Of a DNA stretch of 64,000 bases, positions 22,593-33,119 are shown in pieces. Source of the DNA: Chlorops oryzae (lineage: Eukaryota; Arthropoda; Insecta; Diptera; Chloropidae). The translations under genes were made by a program, and so were the position numbers. Below the pieces are notes generated by a model. The model was given only the letters and a program-made list of their open reading frames with translations. It was not told where the DNA came from and did not search any database. Each line of letters starts with the position of its first letter. Within the stretch, counting starts at the first letter, position 1. The stretch covers positions 131,450,422 through 131,514,421 of the forward strand of contig CM035806.1 of the NCBI GenBank assembly GCA_020466095.1. Direction: 5' to 3'.

Positions 22593-23401
22593 CACAGAAA
22601 AACTTTTGTGCGTAAATACAACCAATTTTTTAATCAATATAACAATTTCGTTGTTAAAACTCAGCCTATCACACTTTTTTTTTATATTAAACAAATCGTT
22701 TGGTTGGGACAATTAATGAAAGTATTCACACTCAACAAATATATTCAATCAACGATTTGTTGTATCAACAACAAAAAGTATTCGCACTCAACAAACATTT
22801 TCAACTATTGATTTGTAATATCAACAATCAAAGGTATTAAAAATCAACCAAAAATTTTAAATAAATAAAAAAGGAAAAACTGCCTGATCTTCATATTCCA
22901 TAATAAAAATTGGAAACTGTAAAGTCAGTTTACGGACGATAATTATAAATTATAACATCATGATTAATGAACATATGTCAGCTTATTCTTGATTATTTTG
23001 TCTCTTCTTGTACGTACGTCCGCATAAAGCTAATGAGAACTTCAGAAAAACATTTATATGCACTGATACTTTCATTAATTGATATAACAAAACAAGCAAT
23101 CAAGGTTTTGTTGAGAATGAATACCTTTAGTTGTTCATAGAACATATCGTTAATTGAAAATGTTTGTTGAGTGTGAATATTTTCATTAATTGATACAACA
23201 AAACAATCAAACAAAGTTTTGTTAAGTGTGAATACTTTTGGTGATTGATATGACAAATCAGTCAAACAAAACTTTGTTTAAAAATTCATATTACAAAATT
23301 TTGCCGAAATTGGTGATTTTTTTTGAAATTTTTAATTGTGACAATTAACATTGTTTAACAATCACCATTAATTGGAATTTTTCGTAGCCAGTTTTTCTGT
23401 G
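22593..23401. mobile_element. TA-flanked TIR element made of an inverted array of diverged repeats
   Basis: The ends are CACAGAAAAAC and its inverse. The left half has units like TATTCACACTCAACAAA...TTGTATCAACAA (about 22725-22830); the right half has the same units inverted (about 23080-23265), with periods of about 65 bp. No coding function: the frames over it read the array. Confidence 0.85.
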
Positions 23402-24198
23402 TAGAAATGGACAAACGGATTGAATCAGTAAATTAAGGGGACACTTGAAAAAAAAAAAAAGAAAACCGAACAAAACATTCAAGTAAAGGGAATAAACTGC
23501 CGATGAAGTCAGGCGATCAATTTCACTGAGATGATCTTGATGATGAATTGCGATGTATGCGAACTCCACCAAGGAACGTCAGTATGCAACCATTTTTGGA
23601 CTTTTGCTATCGTATTTGCAATCTCCACGTATGTGCCAATTACTCGAAAATGTTGTTTTTCGTTTTGATTGTAGAAAAATATGTTTGCATTGAGTTGGCA
23701 GTCTCATTTTGACAAATTCGTTTGAGGAAACAAGTTAAAAATTCAAGCGAATTCGAAAACCTCCTAGGTGCCATACGAAAAAACATGGTTTGTTTTATAA
23801 ACTGAATCGTGCTCTGTGGACGTGAACGAAGAAAAATCTTCGGAAAAATGAATAAAATCTTTATACAAAATGTGATTATGGGTTTTAAAGCTCAGCTTCA
23901 ACTTTGGCAGATAAAAAGTGAAGCTGGGCTGGGCTGGGCTATTTCTTCATTTCCATGTTTTTATTTTGCATATTCACTCGATGAAAGCTGTTTCGAAACG
24001 AGCCACTTGCCATCATTTAGGAATTTAGGTCTAACTGTCGACGTCGAAAAGCCTCTGCCGCTAATAAGAAATTCACCACTAGGCAGGTATAGGAAATTCA
24101 ACTCTTTCGAGAAATTCACCAGAAAGCTACCAACAACAATACGGGTAGACACAAAGTGACACTATGATACCATTTGGAAGAAAATTATAAAAGAAACA
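23402..24198. other. Unassigned; one longer frame without recognised features
   Basis: A plus-strand frame of 116 codons (23809-24159) overlaps an antisense frame. It shows no domain, and GGGCTGGGCTGGGCT at 23925 is a short simple repeat. I do not call it a gene. Confidence 0.35.
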
Positions 24199-24669
24199 CG
24201 ACGCACAGTGTCGCGAGTGCTGCCAAAAATGCCAAAAATTAAGGTTTGAATTGTAAAAAATAAGTTTTGGGACCCGGTTAACAATACCTCCATTAAGAAA
24301 AATCAAAATCTAAAATCTTCTTACCCAATGCCATTTAAGAACAGCACGCCCTCAAAGTTGCACTTCCAATCACTTGTTTATTTCTAAATAAAATTTGTCT
24401 TTGAATCGCTATTTTTTAAGATGCGTTTTTTTGGTTACATTGTAGTCCGACCATTACGATTTATATGTCATATTAAAATACGACGTATCTATTTTATGGC
24501 AACGATTTTATTTTTGGACATCTTGAGCCCATATGTGAAACGCCGTCGCTTTTAAAATACAAATCCAGAGAAGGGATTTTGGAAAAAAATAAAATATTTG
24601 AAAGGCAACTAAAAAAAAAACACCAGAAAACACATTTTTTGTTTTTTGATAAATCATGATGGCAAGTAT
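24199..24669 (-). repeat. Truncated inverted copy of the 1981-3297 element
   Basis: From CGACGCACAGTGTCGCG at 24199 the sequence follows, on the opposite strand, the right part of 1981-3297 with scattered substitutions, up to the hAT insertion at 24670. A few matching bases resume at 30515 (GCAAGTATGTA). The far TIR was not found. Confidence 0.8.
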
Positions 24670-24961
24670 TAGAGCTGGCAAACTATCGATGGCACTATCG
24701 AAAGTATCGATGGTTTGAAAAATTGATAGTCAAGATTATCGATACTATCGACTCGGCTACAGAAAATCCCTTTTTCCCGAAAAATTTCATATTTTTCATT
24801 TTCTTTTTCATTTTATTTGCACCACGTTTGTCAATTTCATTTGGAGTTGTGGCTTGATTGTTAAATTCATAATTGGAGGTTTGGATTTCCTTTCCTCACT
24901 TAAGGAACATTTTGAGATAAACAAATTAGTAGGATAAAGATTTAATATACAGGTATGAGAG

Positions 24962-25776
24962 CCCAGCTAGCATTTTTTGAAATTTTTGATCAAAAGCGAG
25001 TCTTTTTCGAGTCGCCTTTCTGATTAAAAAGATCAAATATGCGCTCGTTTTCTGATCAAAAATGATACTTTTATCGGGAGAAATTGGAACCCTAGCCGCG
25101 ACTCTTCTTAGGGAGTCATATTTGATATCATTTGCGAGTCATTTTCGAGTAATATTTGTTATCATTTTCGAGTCATATTTGTTACTATTTTCGAGTCTTC
25201 TACGACTCATATTTGCTATCATTTTGGAGTCTTCTACGACTCATATTTATAGTCATTTGCTTTCTAAAAATAAAAAAAAATAAAAAATTTTTTTAATCAA
25301 TTACACATTTTTTGGCTTTTCCGTGTATATGTTATGATGTTATATGTATTATTATTATGAATTCAAGATTTTTTTTTCCTTTGCTGGTATGTGGGATTTG
25401 AACCTAGGAACTCTCGTTTTCTAGTCCTGTGCTCACCCGTCGACACCAAGCATTCCAAATCGAAAGTCATGGAAATTTTTCGTTTATAACTTTAAAGTCA
25501 AATTCCATTCAATTCAATTTTGAGTCAAATATTGAGTGAAATATAAAATAACAACAATTTGAATGATCATATTGCAATCCCATACGTGATTAATTAGCGA
25601 TTGCTCTATATTTTGTTTTTGTAATTTGAATACGACTCGCTTTTGAAACATATTGGAGAGTCGTTTTCGAGTCTTCTTTTAATCGTGCATGTGATCAATC
25701 ATTTTCTAATCATGAAGGGGGCTCGAAAAAGACTCGTAAATTAACCTTCTCATAAAACAGTCTTCCAAATGTTGGG
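24962..25776. mobile_element. CCCAG-type TIR element with tRNA-like core (diverged copy)
   Basis: The left end is CCCAGCTAGCATTTTTTG and the right end, read inward, is CCCAACATTTGGAAG. The two halves hold family-specific subterminal repeats (CGAGTC/CGAGTCAT and GATCAAAA). The centre has a minus-strand tRNA-like module at 25384-25450. The same core occurs at 15139-15204 and 41071-41138 in elements with other subterminal repeats. It has no coding capacity. Confidence 0.65.
25384..25450 (-). repeat. tRNA-like Pol III promoter module
   Basis: Minus-strand sequence contains TCGACGGGTGAGCAC (box-A-like) and GGTTCAAATCC (box B) about 40 bp apart. It is not a tRNA gene: there is no 7-bp acceptor stem, and the module repeats inside transposons. 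Confidence 0.6.
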
Positions 25777-25834
25777 TGGGAGGAAATTTTTTTTTTTTTT
25801 TTAAACTCAAAATATATTTAAAAAAAAATATATA

Positions 25835-26173
25835 CAGGGTGTCCAAATAATGTTTGGAGTTATTTTAGTATGCGATACCTCGATTCAAGAGGAATATTTT
25901 TTGCTTCTACACCAACTTTCTAAGTGGTACCGTTTGCGAGCTATGGCACTTTGAAAAATATACTATATATTTTAGTATGAAATTCTTGTTTAAAAAAAAG
26001 AAATTTTTTAATTTGTTTTCAAAATTCAAAATTTCATACTAAAATATATATTTTTCAAAGTGCCATAGCTCGCAAACGGTACCACTTAGAAAGTTGGTGT
26101 AGAAGCAAAAAATATTCCTCTTGAATCGAGGTATCGCATGTTAAAATAACTCCAAACATTATTTGGACACCCT
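25835..26173. mobile_element. Fold-back MITE with about 150-bp arms (CAGGGTGTCC ends)
   Basis: The ends are CAGGGTGTCCAAATAAT and its inverse, flanked by TA. The arms continue as near-perfect inverted repeats almost to the centre (about 25990-26030), with blocks such as GATACCTCGATTCAAGAGG and GGTACCACTTAGAAAGTTGG matching on both sides. Such a sequence would fold into one long hairpin when transcribed. It has no coding capacity. TA target use suggests a Tc1/mariner-type helper. Confidence 0.9.
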
Positions 26174-26284
26174 GTATATATAAAAAATATAGCTTTCTGT
26201 TAGGGAAAACTAAAATAAGGGCTACGCTAAGTTTTACTTAATTAATTCTTATCTATACATTTACTTATTTATTTTTTTTATTTT

Positions 26285-28923
26285 TCAGTCATTTTGAGGG
26301 AAAAGGTTTCTTATGAGTCTATTTTCAGCGTATGCACAACTTCTTATAAACTTATCCTTATTAATTTCGATATAATCTTTGATTAGCATTACATTTGTAG
26401 CAGAATGAATCCAATTTGTAGAAGTGTATCTAGGCAAGTTTGCCATAATCTTTAAGATTTTGTTTTGCAAGATTTGAATTTTTTTAATGTAACAGTTTGC
26501 CGTGTTTGCCCAAACTGGAGACGCATATAATAATGTGGGCTGAAAAATCATTTTATATATAAGTATTTTTCCTTCCAGTTGGAGGGACGACTTTCTAGAG
26601 ATTAGTGGATAAAGTAACTTGATAAGTAGGTTTGTTTTCCTTATTTTTTCTAAACAGTGAAATTTGAAGGTTAAGGACTTATCAAACAACATACCCAGGT
26701 AATTTAGCTTTTGACTCCAATCAATGTCCGTGCCAGAAAACCTTATTTTCCTTTGTGGCAGATTTCTAGATGATCTACATAGCTTGTGTTTTGTCAGTAT
26801 TGATTTTAATTTTCCAATTTGTGAAAAATTCGAAAATGTCGTTGAGGCTAGATTCAAAGTTAGATAGGAACTGGTCGGTCAGTTTACCTGCTGCGTAGAC
26901 ACATGTGTCGTCTGCAAAAAGTGCAAGATTTATGGCACTAGGCTTTGGGATGTCAGAAACATAGATGAGGTACAGAATTGGGCCCAACACCGAACCCTGT
27001 GGAACACCTGCTTCGACACCAAAAACATCGAAAACGACATTCTCCATATGTACAGAGAATTGTCGATTTGTGAGGAAGCATTTTGTAATTCTGCATAGAT
27101 AATTTGGATCATCTTGTGTATCAGCCCATCGTGCCAAACGCAGTCGAAAGCTTTTTGTATATCTAGAGTAACAGCTATTGTACTTCTTTTTTCCGAGAGA
27201 CTTTTTTTTATAAATTGAGTGAGGCGGGCTAGCTGGTGTGTGGTTGAGTGATCTGCTCGAAAACCAAATTGTTCGTTTGGTATGAGGCACAATCTATCAG
27301 AATGGATATAAATATATTTTTTGATTATCTTTTCAAGGTTCTTGCTGAAGCAGCTTAGAAGGCTTATTGGTCGATAGTTTGAAGGCGACGAGGGATCTTT
27401 TCCTACCTTAGGAATTGCTATTACTTTAGCGTGCTTCCAAGACTCTGGAAAATAAGATAGGCGGAGGCAATTTTGATAGATTTTACACAGGGATCTTACT
27501 GCAATCCTAGGGAGTTGTTCAAGTTGTAAGTTTGATATGCAATCAATTCCAGAAGCTTTTCTCTTTTTTAAACATTTTTATATGCAATGATACAACTTCG
27601 AATTCAATCGGAGGAATGGTTTCGATGTTTTGTGCTAGGGTTAAATCATGCACCGATGCAGCTACTAAGGCTTCAGTTTTAGGATTTGACATATGCCTGT
27701 TTGCTGTATGGGTCATTGCAAAATTTTGACCAAGTGCATTAAATTTTTCTAATCGAGTTATAGATAAAGTGTTATTGTGTTTGAGAGCTGGTATTGCGAA
27801 GCTTTTGTTTTTGAAAACTTTAGTAATATTCCAAAATTTACGTGACCCTTTGTTAAGACTACTGAGGTATCGATTGAAGTTTCTGTTTCTGAATTCCTCT
27901 AGAGCCATCTGAATACATTTGTTAAGGTAATCTAACAAATACTTGATGGTGATGCACCGACTTCTTTGCCACAGTCTTTGTATAGCTTTACGTTCCCTAA
28001 ACATTTTTTTTATGTTTTGGGGAATTTTATTTTTGACTTGCATTTGCTGAACTACACGAGGGACCGCTATGTCGAAGCTGTTTTTAATGGCAGAACACAG
28101 GCATGCGATTTCATCATCGATGTCTCCTTTCGTAACTGTCTCTTGATAGAATAGATTTGAAGAGCTGATTGTATTTTTGATACTTCTCCTGTACAGTTGC
28201 CAGTTCGCCTTGCTGACGTCATATTTTGTGCGGTGCGAAAGTAGAGGCTGCTCATTTATAGAAAAGGCGATTGGTTTGTGGTCCGATCCCAAGGTGTCAG
28301 TACATATTGGCTGGGTGCATACCTCTGCGCAATTTGTCAGCACTATGTCTAGCACGGAAGGCCTAGAGGTTTTAGCTGCAGGAATATATGTTGGGTCTGG
28401 AGGGTACAGAATGGAAAAGTTTCCTCTAGAAAAAAGGGAAAATAGTAAGTCGCCCCATTTGTTTTTCTTGGTGCAACCCCAATGCTGGTGGCGGGAATTT
28501 AGATCTCCACATATTATGATTTTGGTTCTTAGTTGAGTTAGCCTATTGATGTCACCTTTAAACATTCTTGATTTACTTGAATCATACGCGCCTCCAGGAA
28601 AGTAAACTGAAACTAAAGTTAGGATTTTGCCGTTTGAAAGTTTCACATCCACAATTCCGCTTCAATTACATCGAGCTTAGGAAGGAACTTCAGTTCATGG
28701 CATAAACCTTTTTTAACCGTTATTAGTACTCCTCCACCTCTAGAAAATGTACGATCATATCTGTAAAAATGATAATTTTGATGCTTAAAACTTATATTTG
28801 GCATTAACCAAGTTTCACAAATCATGGCAACATCAATATTGTTTGATTCCAAAAAATTTTAAAAGTCAAGTTTCTTATTTACGATACTACGTGAATTCCA
28901 ATAAATGCATTTGAGACTAACCA
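26285..28923 (-). pseudogene. Jockey-type ORF2 (AP endonuclease + reverse transcriptase), inactivated
   Basis: ORF2 begins near 28923 with MVSLKCIYWNSRSI, the usual endonuclease opening. A stop TAA sits at about 28861, and frameshifts occur near 28645, 27545, 27110 and 26780. Endonuclease motifs include RGGGVLI, the GDLNSRH block and the C-terminal SDHKPIAF. The RT part shows NEQFGFRADHST, LDIQKAFDCVWH, GVPQGSVLGP and the catalytic FADD at 26907-26918. The end of the protein (LYASPVWANTA) is also typical of the jockey clade. The decay is scattered, so this is an old insertion. Confidence 0.9.
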
Positions 28924-30076
28924 TAATTATACACATATTTTGTTACAATTTTTGCTATTGCCATAATTTGATCCTCTTTGCACTTAGCAGTTCGCATATG
29001 TGTTAACAAATCTTTAGTTATATTTATTAGTTCCATAGGTGAAAAGAAATTGTTACTGTTTGTTGCTTCTCCTATTTTTACTGCACTTGAATAACTTTGA
29101 GTTCCAAGCTCCTTGGATCGAGTATCAGCGATGTGAGTCTGCGAAAGTGCTGGGAAATTAGCTTCATTGTGGGTGAAATTGGGTTTCCTTGTAGTAGGGC
29201 GATGATTCAAACGCGATCTCATATTTTTGAGAATGATAGAGTATTCAGTCCTCTTGCTGCATTCTAGATCCGACGATTTGTGGTTTCCCCCACAATTTGA
29301 ACATTTATTGCTGCCAGTATTTGTGCAGGCTTTTGATAGATGATCCATTCCGCAATGCTGGCACTTGGGCTGAAGGTTGCAGTTTTGCTCTCCATGGCCA
29401 AACATCTGGCATCGATAGCACTGAGTAATTGTAGCAGGGCGTCTGCGCCAGTAACTCCACCTGACGATTGTGTGGAAAAGAGCTTTGCACTTTTTTAAAT
29501 CCGAAAAGAAGATTTCACCTTTGTTGAAAAAAACAAGATAATTTGTTTCAGCATCAAAGCGCTTGTTTTTTAATGCAATTTCTTTTACATCGGTGCATTT
29601 TATTCCACATTCATGCAATTCACTATGTACTTCCGAGGCCTGTTTTTTTTTCTGTCTAGACCAGAGAGGATAAACTTTAGAGGTCGCTTTGATTTGTTTG
29701 TGTAAGAGAAGAATTCGCATTTGCTTGATCTGAATTCCGATGAGAGTTTATGGAAGTCGCTCTCATTTTAGAGAAATATTTTGGTTCCTATAGACGTGTG
29801 TTTGATGTTGAAGTCAGTAACACCGGCTCGCTTTATAATTTCCATCAAACTCGGAAGACGAAGATTTCGGGCAACCAAGGGTGGGGGACGATTTTCTTTT
29901 TGTTTTTCGACAGTATTCTTACAGAGACTGGATGTTGATGAACCGTTGTTCGCGATTTCGACATCATCACGTAGCAGAGAAAACCGGTTTTCTGAACTTG
30001 CAGGAGAATGCATATCAGAATTTATTCTTCCTCTTGCTAATAATTTCACATTATTGTTTTCTTTGATGTTTTGCAC
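28917..30076 (-). pseudogene. Jockey-type ORF1 (Gag-like nucleic-acid-binding protein), frameshifted
   Basis: ORF1 proteins of jockey elements coat the RNA and carry CCHC zinc knuckles. Here the first about 100 codons start at an ATG at 30076, and the frame is lost near 29730-29770. The second part (about 250 residues) shows three zinc knuckles in a row: CYRCQMFGHGEQNC, then CQHCGMDHLSKAC, then CSNCGGNHKSSDLEC. The motif FFNKGEIFFSDLKKC and the aromatic run before the knuckles fit the PRE_C2HC-type region that precedes them in this clade. The frame ends at 28917, overlapping or abutting ORF2. Confidence 0.88.
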
Positions 30077-30525
30077 TTTGTTTTTAATTTTAATTTTATT
30101 TATTTTATTTTTATTTATTTTATTTATTATTATTTATTATTTTAACTTAAATTTTATTTTAATTTTATTTTTACGCTTTTGAACTTTTATTCGTTATTAT
30201 TTGTAGTTCGACAAAGCAACCGATCGCTTTAACTGCTCGAACTGAACTTGAATTCATATTATTAACCTTTTATCCACATATTTCAATCAAATTCGTTCAT
30301 TTTACATGGCAAAATTTTTTAAATGGCGTATTTTTACTGAAATTTTTCTTGTTGGGGTAAAAAATTACACAAAAAAGAAACGTTTTTGAAATGAGCAGCA
30401 TTGCCATTGATTGTTCTTTTTATAGCTTCGATAGTATTGACGATATTTCGATGGTTTGCACTATCACTATCGAAAATATCGATGGGGCCGGCTATCGATA
30501 GTTTGCCAGCTCTAGCAAGTATGTA

Positions 30526-30782
30526 CACCGAGAGAAATAACAACAGTTAAATCAACTACTTAGAACAGTTAAAGTAAGAGTGGTCAAATAAACTGTATTC
30601 CGCGTTAAATGCACTGAAAAAGGCAGTCAAATGAACAGTTGAAAAACAGTTACTTTTTATGTTCAAATTCGTTTTCGTTCACTTAGACGTATAAGTTCGC
30701 ATTCTGATCAACTGTCTCCGGAGTCACTGGCGGAGTTTTAACCTGCTTTTTCAGTTAATATAACTACGTTTTTCTCTGGGTG
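30526..30782. mobile_element. 257-bp TA-flanked MITE
   Basis: The ends CACCGAGAGAAA and (inverse) CACCCAGAGAAA are next to TA, and arms share AACAGTTAAATCAACT-like and CAGTTAATATAACT motifs. It lies immediately past the target duplication of the 24670-30514 composite. Confidence 0.78.
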
Positions 30783-31689
30783 TAATGTACGCGAAAATCT
30801 CCCAAAATTCAAAATAAAAGTGGCAATGCATTTCACCACAGCAGAACTAAATATTTCGCTGCCATAGCATGCTTCTCTTTTCCTCATGCTATATGCCTAT
30901 GTTGAAGCAGCGTAGCTCTAACACATTGCAGGGATTAGTAAGAAGAAGAGTTAGACTTACACTCTAATATGCTTTCCATCTATGGGCAAAGATAAACGAG
31001 CATACAAAAACAAAAATCTAGCGATCATGATCGCCATGAGTGCCTAGCTTTAGAACAAAAAGGGAAGAAAACAAAGGAACGAATATAAGAAGAAAGATAA
31101 GTTTGGCCTAAAAAAAAATGTGCTTACGCAAAAACACGTGAGCGACAAATTTGGCTAGATCTACTTGTAACAACTAAATAATTTCAAAACAAAGTTCTGT
31201 AACGTTGATGAAGTGCGTGGTTATTGAAGAGTTGCGACGATCCTTAGACGATATTTGGACGAACGTTCATCGGACGAATGAACATCTATCCGTTTGCTAT
31301 CAATGGAGTCGAACTTATAAGATTTGATACAGCAAAACTAATAAGTTCATTTAGATATTTAATTTTCTCATCTTATTTTCCAAAAATTTATTAGATATAT
31401 GGGGTACCAAATTAAAGGAAATCGATCCAGCATTTTGAATAAAATAAAAAATTTGGGTGTTAATAGGACCTTTTTCATACCAAAATGGCTATCAAAATCA
31501 AAAAATGTTTAAAAATTTTTTTAAATTTTGATTTTGAAGGCTCAAATACCCTTAAAGCTGCAATAAAGTGTAAGACTATTTTACACACCTAGAAAGGTCT
31601 GACAATTCTCTCTCAAACTGCATTAAAATTTTTATCTTGGATACAAACGTTGAGGCGTGACAATTTTTTTTCTGAAACAACTGTAAATT
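30783..31689. other. Unassigned AT-rich sequence
   Basis: No gene supported. GGACGAACGTTCATCGGACG near 31258 resembles subterminal repeats of the type seen in the tRNA-core elements. Confidence 0.35.
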
Positions 31690-31811
31690 TCTTTCTTTCC
31701 CTTATAACTCCTCAGGGGTGCATTTTGGACCCCCCTGCCATAGGTTTTTTCGTAAGTTCTGACCCCCTCTATCAGCTCCCGACCGGTTGACCATCACAAA
31801 CGGTACACCCT
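31690..31811 (-). repeat. Half copy of the 4905-5399 MITE
   Basis: ACTCCTCAGGGGTGCATTTT and CCCCCTCTATCAGCTCC up to ACACCCTGTA match one arm of that element in inverted orientation. The other arm is missing. Confidence 0.75.
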
Positions 31812-31839
31812 GTATACTTATGTAAAAAAAAATATTTTG

Positions 31840-32100
31840 CTTTGACGAACATTAAGCGAGCAAATCCGGAATTTACCGAGCATACATCGTCCAAACGAGT
31901 AGTGCCAAAGTCTCTAAAGATCTCTAAAATTAGCATCAAAAATCGTTTATCTATCTTCTGGAAGCGCATTACCTATTGGAAAATAAAATAAAATTCAATT
32001 TGACATTGAGCTTGTAAAGAAAAAAGATCCAGTGATTTCGATTTGGCAGCACACGGCGTTGATGGCTGAGCTCATGGTAGATAAAAGATAGTGCCGACGA
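31840..32100. repeat. Partial tRNA-core element
   Basis: AAAATAAAATTCAATTTGAC and the sequence to CACACGGCGTTGATGGCTGA follow the lead-in and start of the tRNA-like core at 15080-15165 and 41005-41090, but it breaks off before box B. GAGCAAATC/ACCGAGCA repeats lie to the left. Confidence 0.5.
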
Positions 32101-32149
32101 TCAATTCCTACATATTAAAAACAAAATACTTCAAATTATGAATATCACA

Positions 32150-32905
32150 ATCTTACCACGTCTTTCGAAAGTTTTCGAAATGCTAAACGCTGAATGCAGA
32201 GCAGATTCAGAATCATTTCACTGGCTACAAGCCTTCAAGCTCCTCTTCAGTCTTGCTTTCATTCTGGCCATAGCTGTTCTATTGCGGTAATAAAAATTAT
32301 GGATGATAAACGTGACCCATACGATTTGGGGCATTTACCTAACCTCATTCTACTGAAATTTTCTAAGGATTTTGATTGTGTGAATCACAATATTTTGATT
32401 GAGGAACTCGGAAGCCCTTATGATTTCAAAAATCATACTTTAATGCTGCTTGCAAGCTCGCCAACCGGCTGTTCAGGGAAAATTCTCTAGCCATAAGGAC
32501 GTTGAATGTGGCATCCACTTAGGCTCGGATCTTGGGCCGTCACCTCTTACGGCCTTTATTATTGACATTTCACCCGCGATTGAAAATTCTACCGTCCATG
32601 CATATATCGCACCCTTGCTAATAAGTCGGCACAATTCAAAATTTTTTTAATCAATTTTTTTTATGATCGATTGCATTTTTCTGTAAGAAAGCCAACACCT
32701 AGAAAATTGTCGCTTATATTGACTGATGCAGCAGTCGGTTAAGAGTAATGTAAGCTTAGAAAAAATATTATTTCTCCTTAGTTTCAAGAGGGTTTGAATG
32801 ATTTTCGAGAAATGCGAAATATTGAATTGCGCCGATTTAGTAGAAAGGGTGCGATATGCAGATGACGCAGAGTGGGACTCCCGTGACGGCATATCGCTCA
32901 CGATC
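32150..32905 (+). pseudogene. Non-LTR reverse transcriptase fragment interrupted by a MITE
   Basis: Plus-strand frames give ILPRLSKVFEML (RT motif 0/1 region), then LQSCFHSGHSCSIAV, LILLKFSKDFDCVNHNILIE (a damaged LLDFSKAFD motif), then a degraded GSDLGPSPLTAFIIDISP (normally PQGSVLGP...). The catalytic YADD is split by the insertion at about 32605-32856; its remainder is at 32850-32870. At least two frameshifts occur. It is an RT of the CR1/jockey group, different from the minus-strand LINE at 26-30 kb. It is dead. Confidence 0.82.
32605..32856. mobile_element. About 250-bp MITE inserted in the RT motif
   Basis: The ends TATCGCACCCTTGCTAATAA and (inverse) TATCGCACCCTTTCTACTAA extend inward through GTCGGCACAATTCAA / TTGAATTGCGCCGA. 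Removing 252 bp here joins the halves of the RT frame. Because the target is AT-palindromic, a TAT duplication or none both fit. Confidence 0.85.
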
Positions 32906-33119
32906 TAATTTTTTGCTTTTTTATTAATAATAATTTCTTAGTAGAAATTATAAAAGTCGCTGACACAAGATTTCCGCTATGTAATCGCGAAAGATACTTC
33001 AAAGGAAAATCGTTGAAAACTTCAAGCACGCCCCGATCTATGGGGGTGGCAGGCCCGGCAAACGCCCCTAGCGGCACTGTCAGAGTTCGGCAATTTTGTA
33101 TTGATATGCGAAAACAGTA
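32906..33119. other. Spacer before nested element
   Basis: Short GC-richer stretch (33025-33090) with nothing recognised. Confidence 0.35.

Larger units (their letters stand above)
26185..30250 (-). mobile_element. Dead jockey-clade non-LTR retrotransposon, near full length
   Basis: Minus-strand order is 5' region (about 30250-30080), ORF1 Gag-like protein, ORF2 endonuclease plus reverse transcriptase, and a short 3' UTR ending next to a TIR element at 26173. The 5' end carries promoter-like sequence around 30205-30250 as expected of jockey elements with internal promoters. Both ORFs are broken by frameshifts and at least one stop, so the copy cannot move itself. It lies inside a larger hAT-type composite (24670-30514) and must be younger than that element. 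Confidence 0.92.
24670..30514. mobile_element. 5.8-kb hAT-type composite with 8-bp target duplication
   Basis: The ends are inverted copies of TAGAGCTGGCAAACTATCGA, and both flanks carry the 8-bp duplication GCAAGTAT (24662-24669 and 30515-30522). TIRs opening with CAG/TAG and 8-bp duplications are hallmarks of the hAT superfamily. Subterminal ATCGAT-rich repeats lie at 24680-24760 and 30430-30510. The paralogous repeat at about 2895-2915 preserves the uninterrupted target (GCGAGTATGTAC on the minus strand). Most of the inside is later insertions: the CCCAG element 24962-25776, the TIR element 25835-26173 and the LINE. Confidence 0.85.

Noticed and set aside
23809..24159. 116-codon plus-strand frame as a gene
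   Set aside because: No domain, an antisense frame overlaps it, and it contains a short simple repeat. Nothing supports it as coding.
26285..30076. Host genes for zinc-knuckle and RT proteins
   Set aside because: The domain order, frameshifts and position identify a dead jockey-clade LINE.
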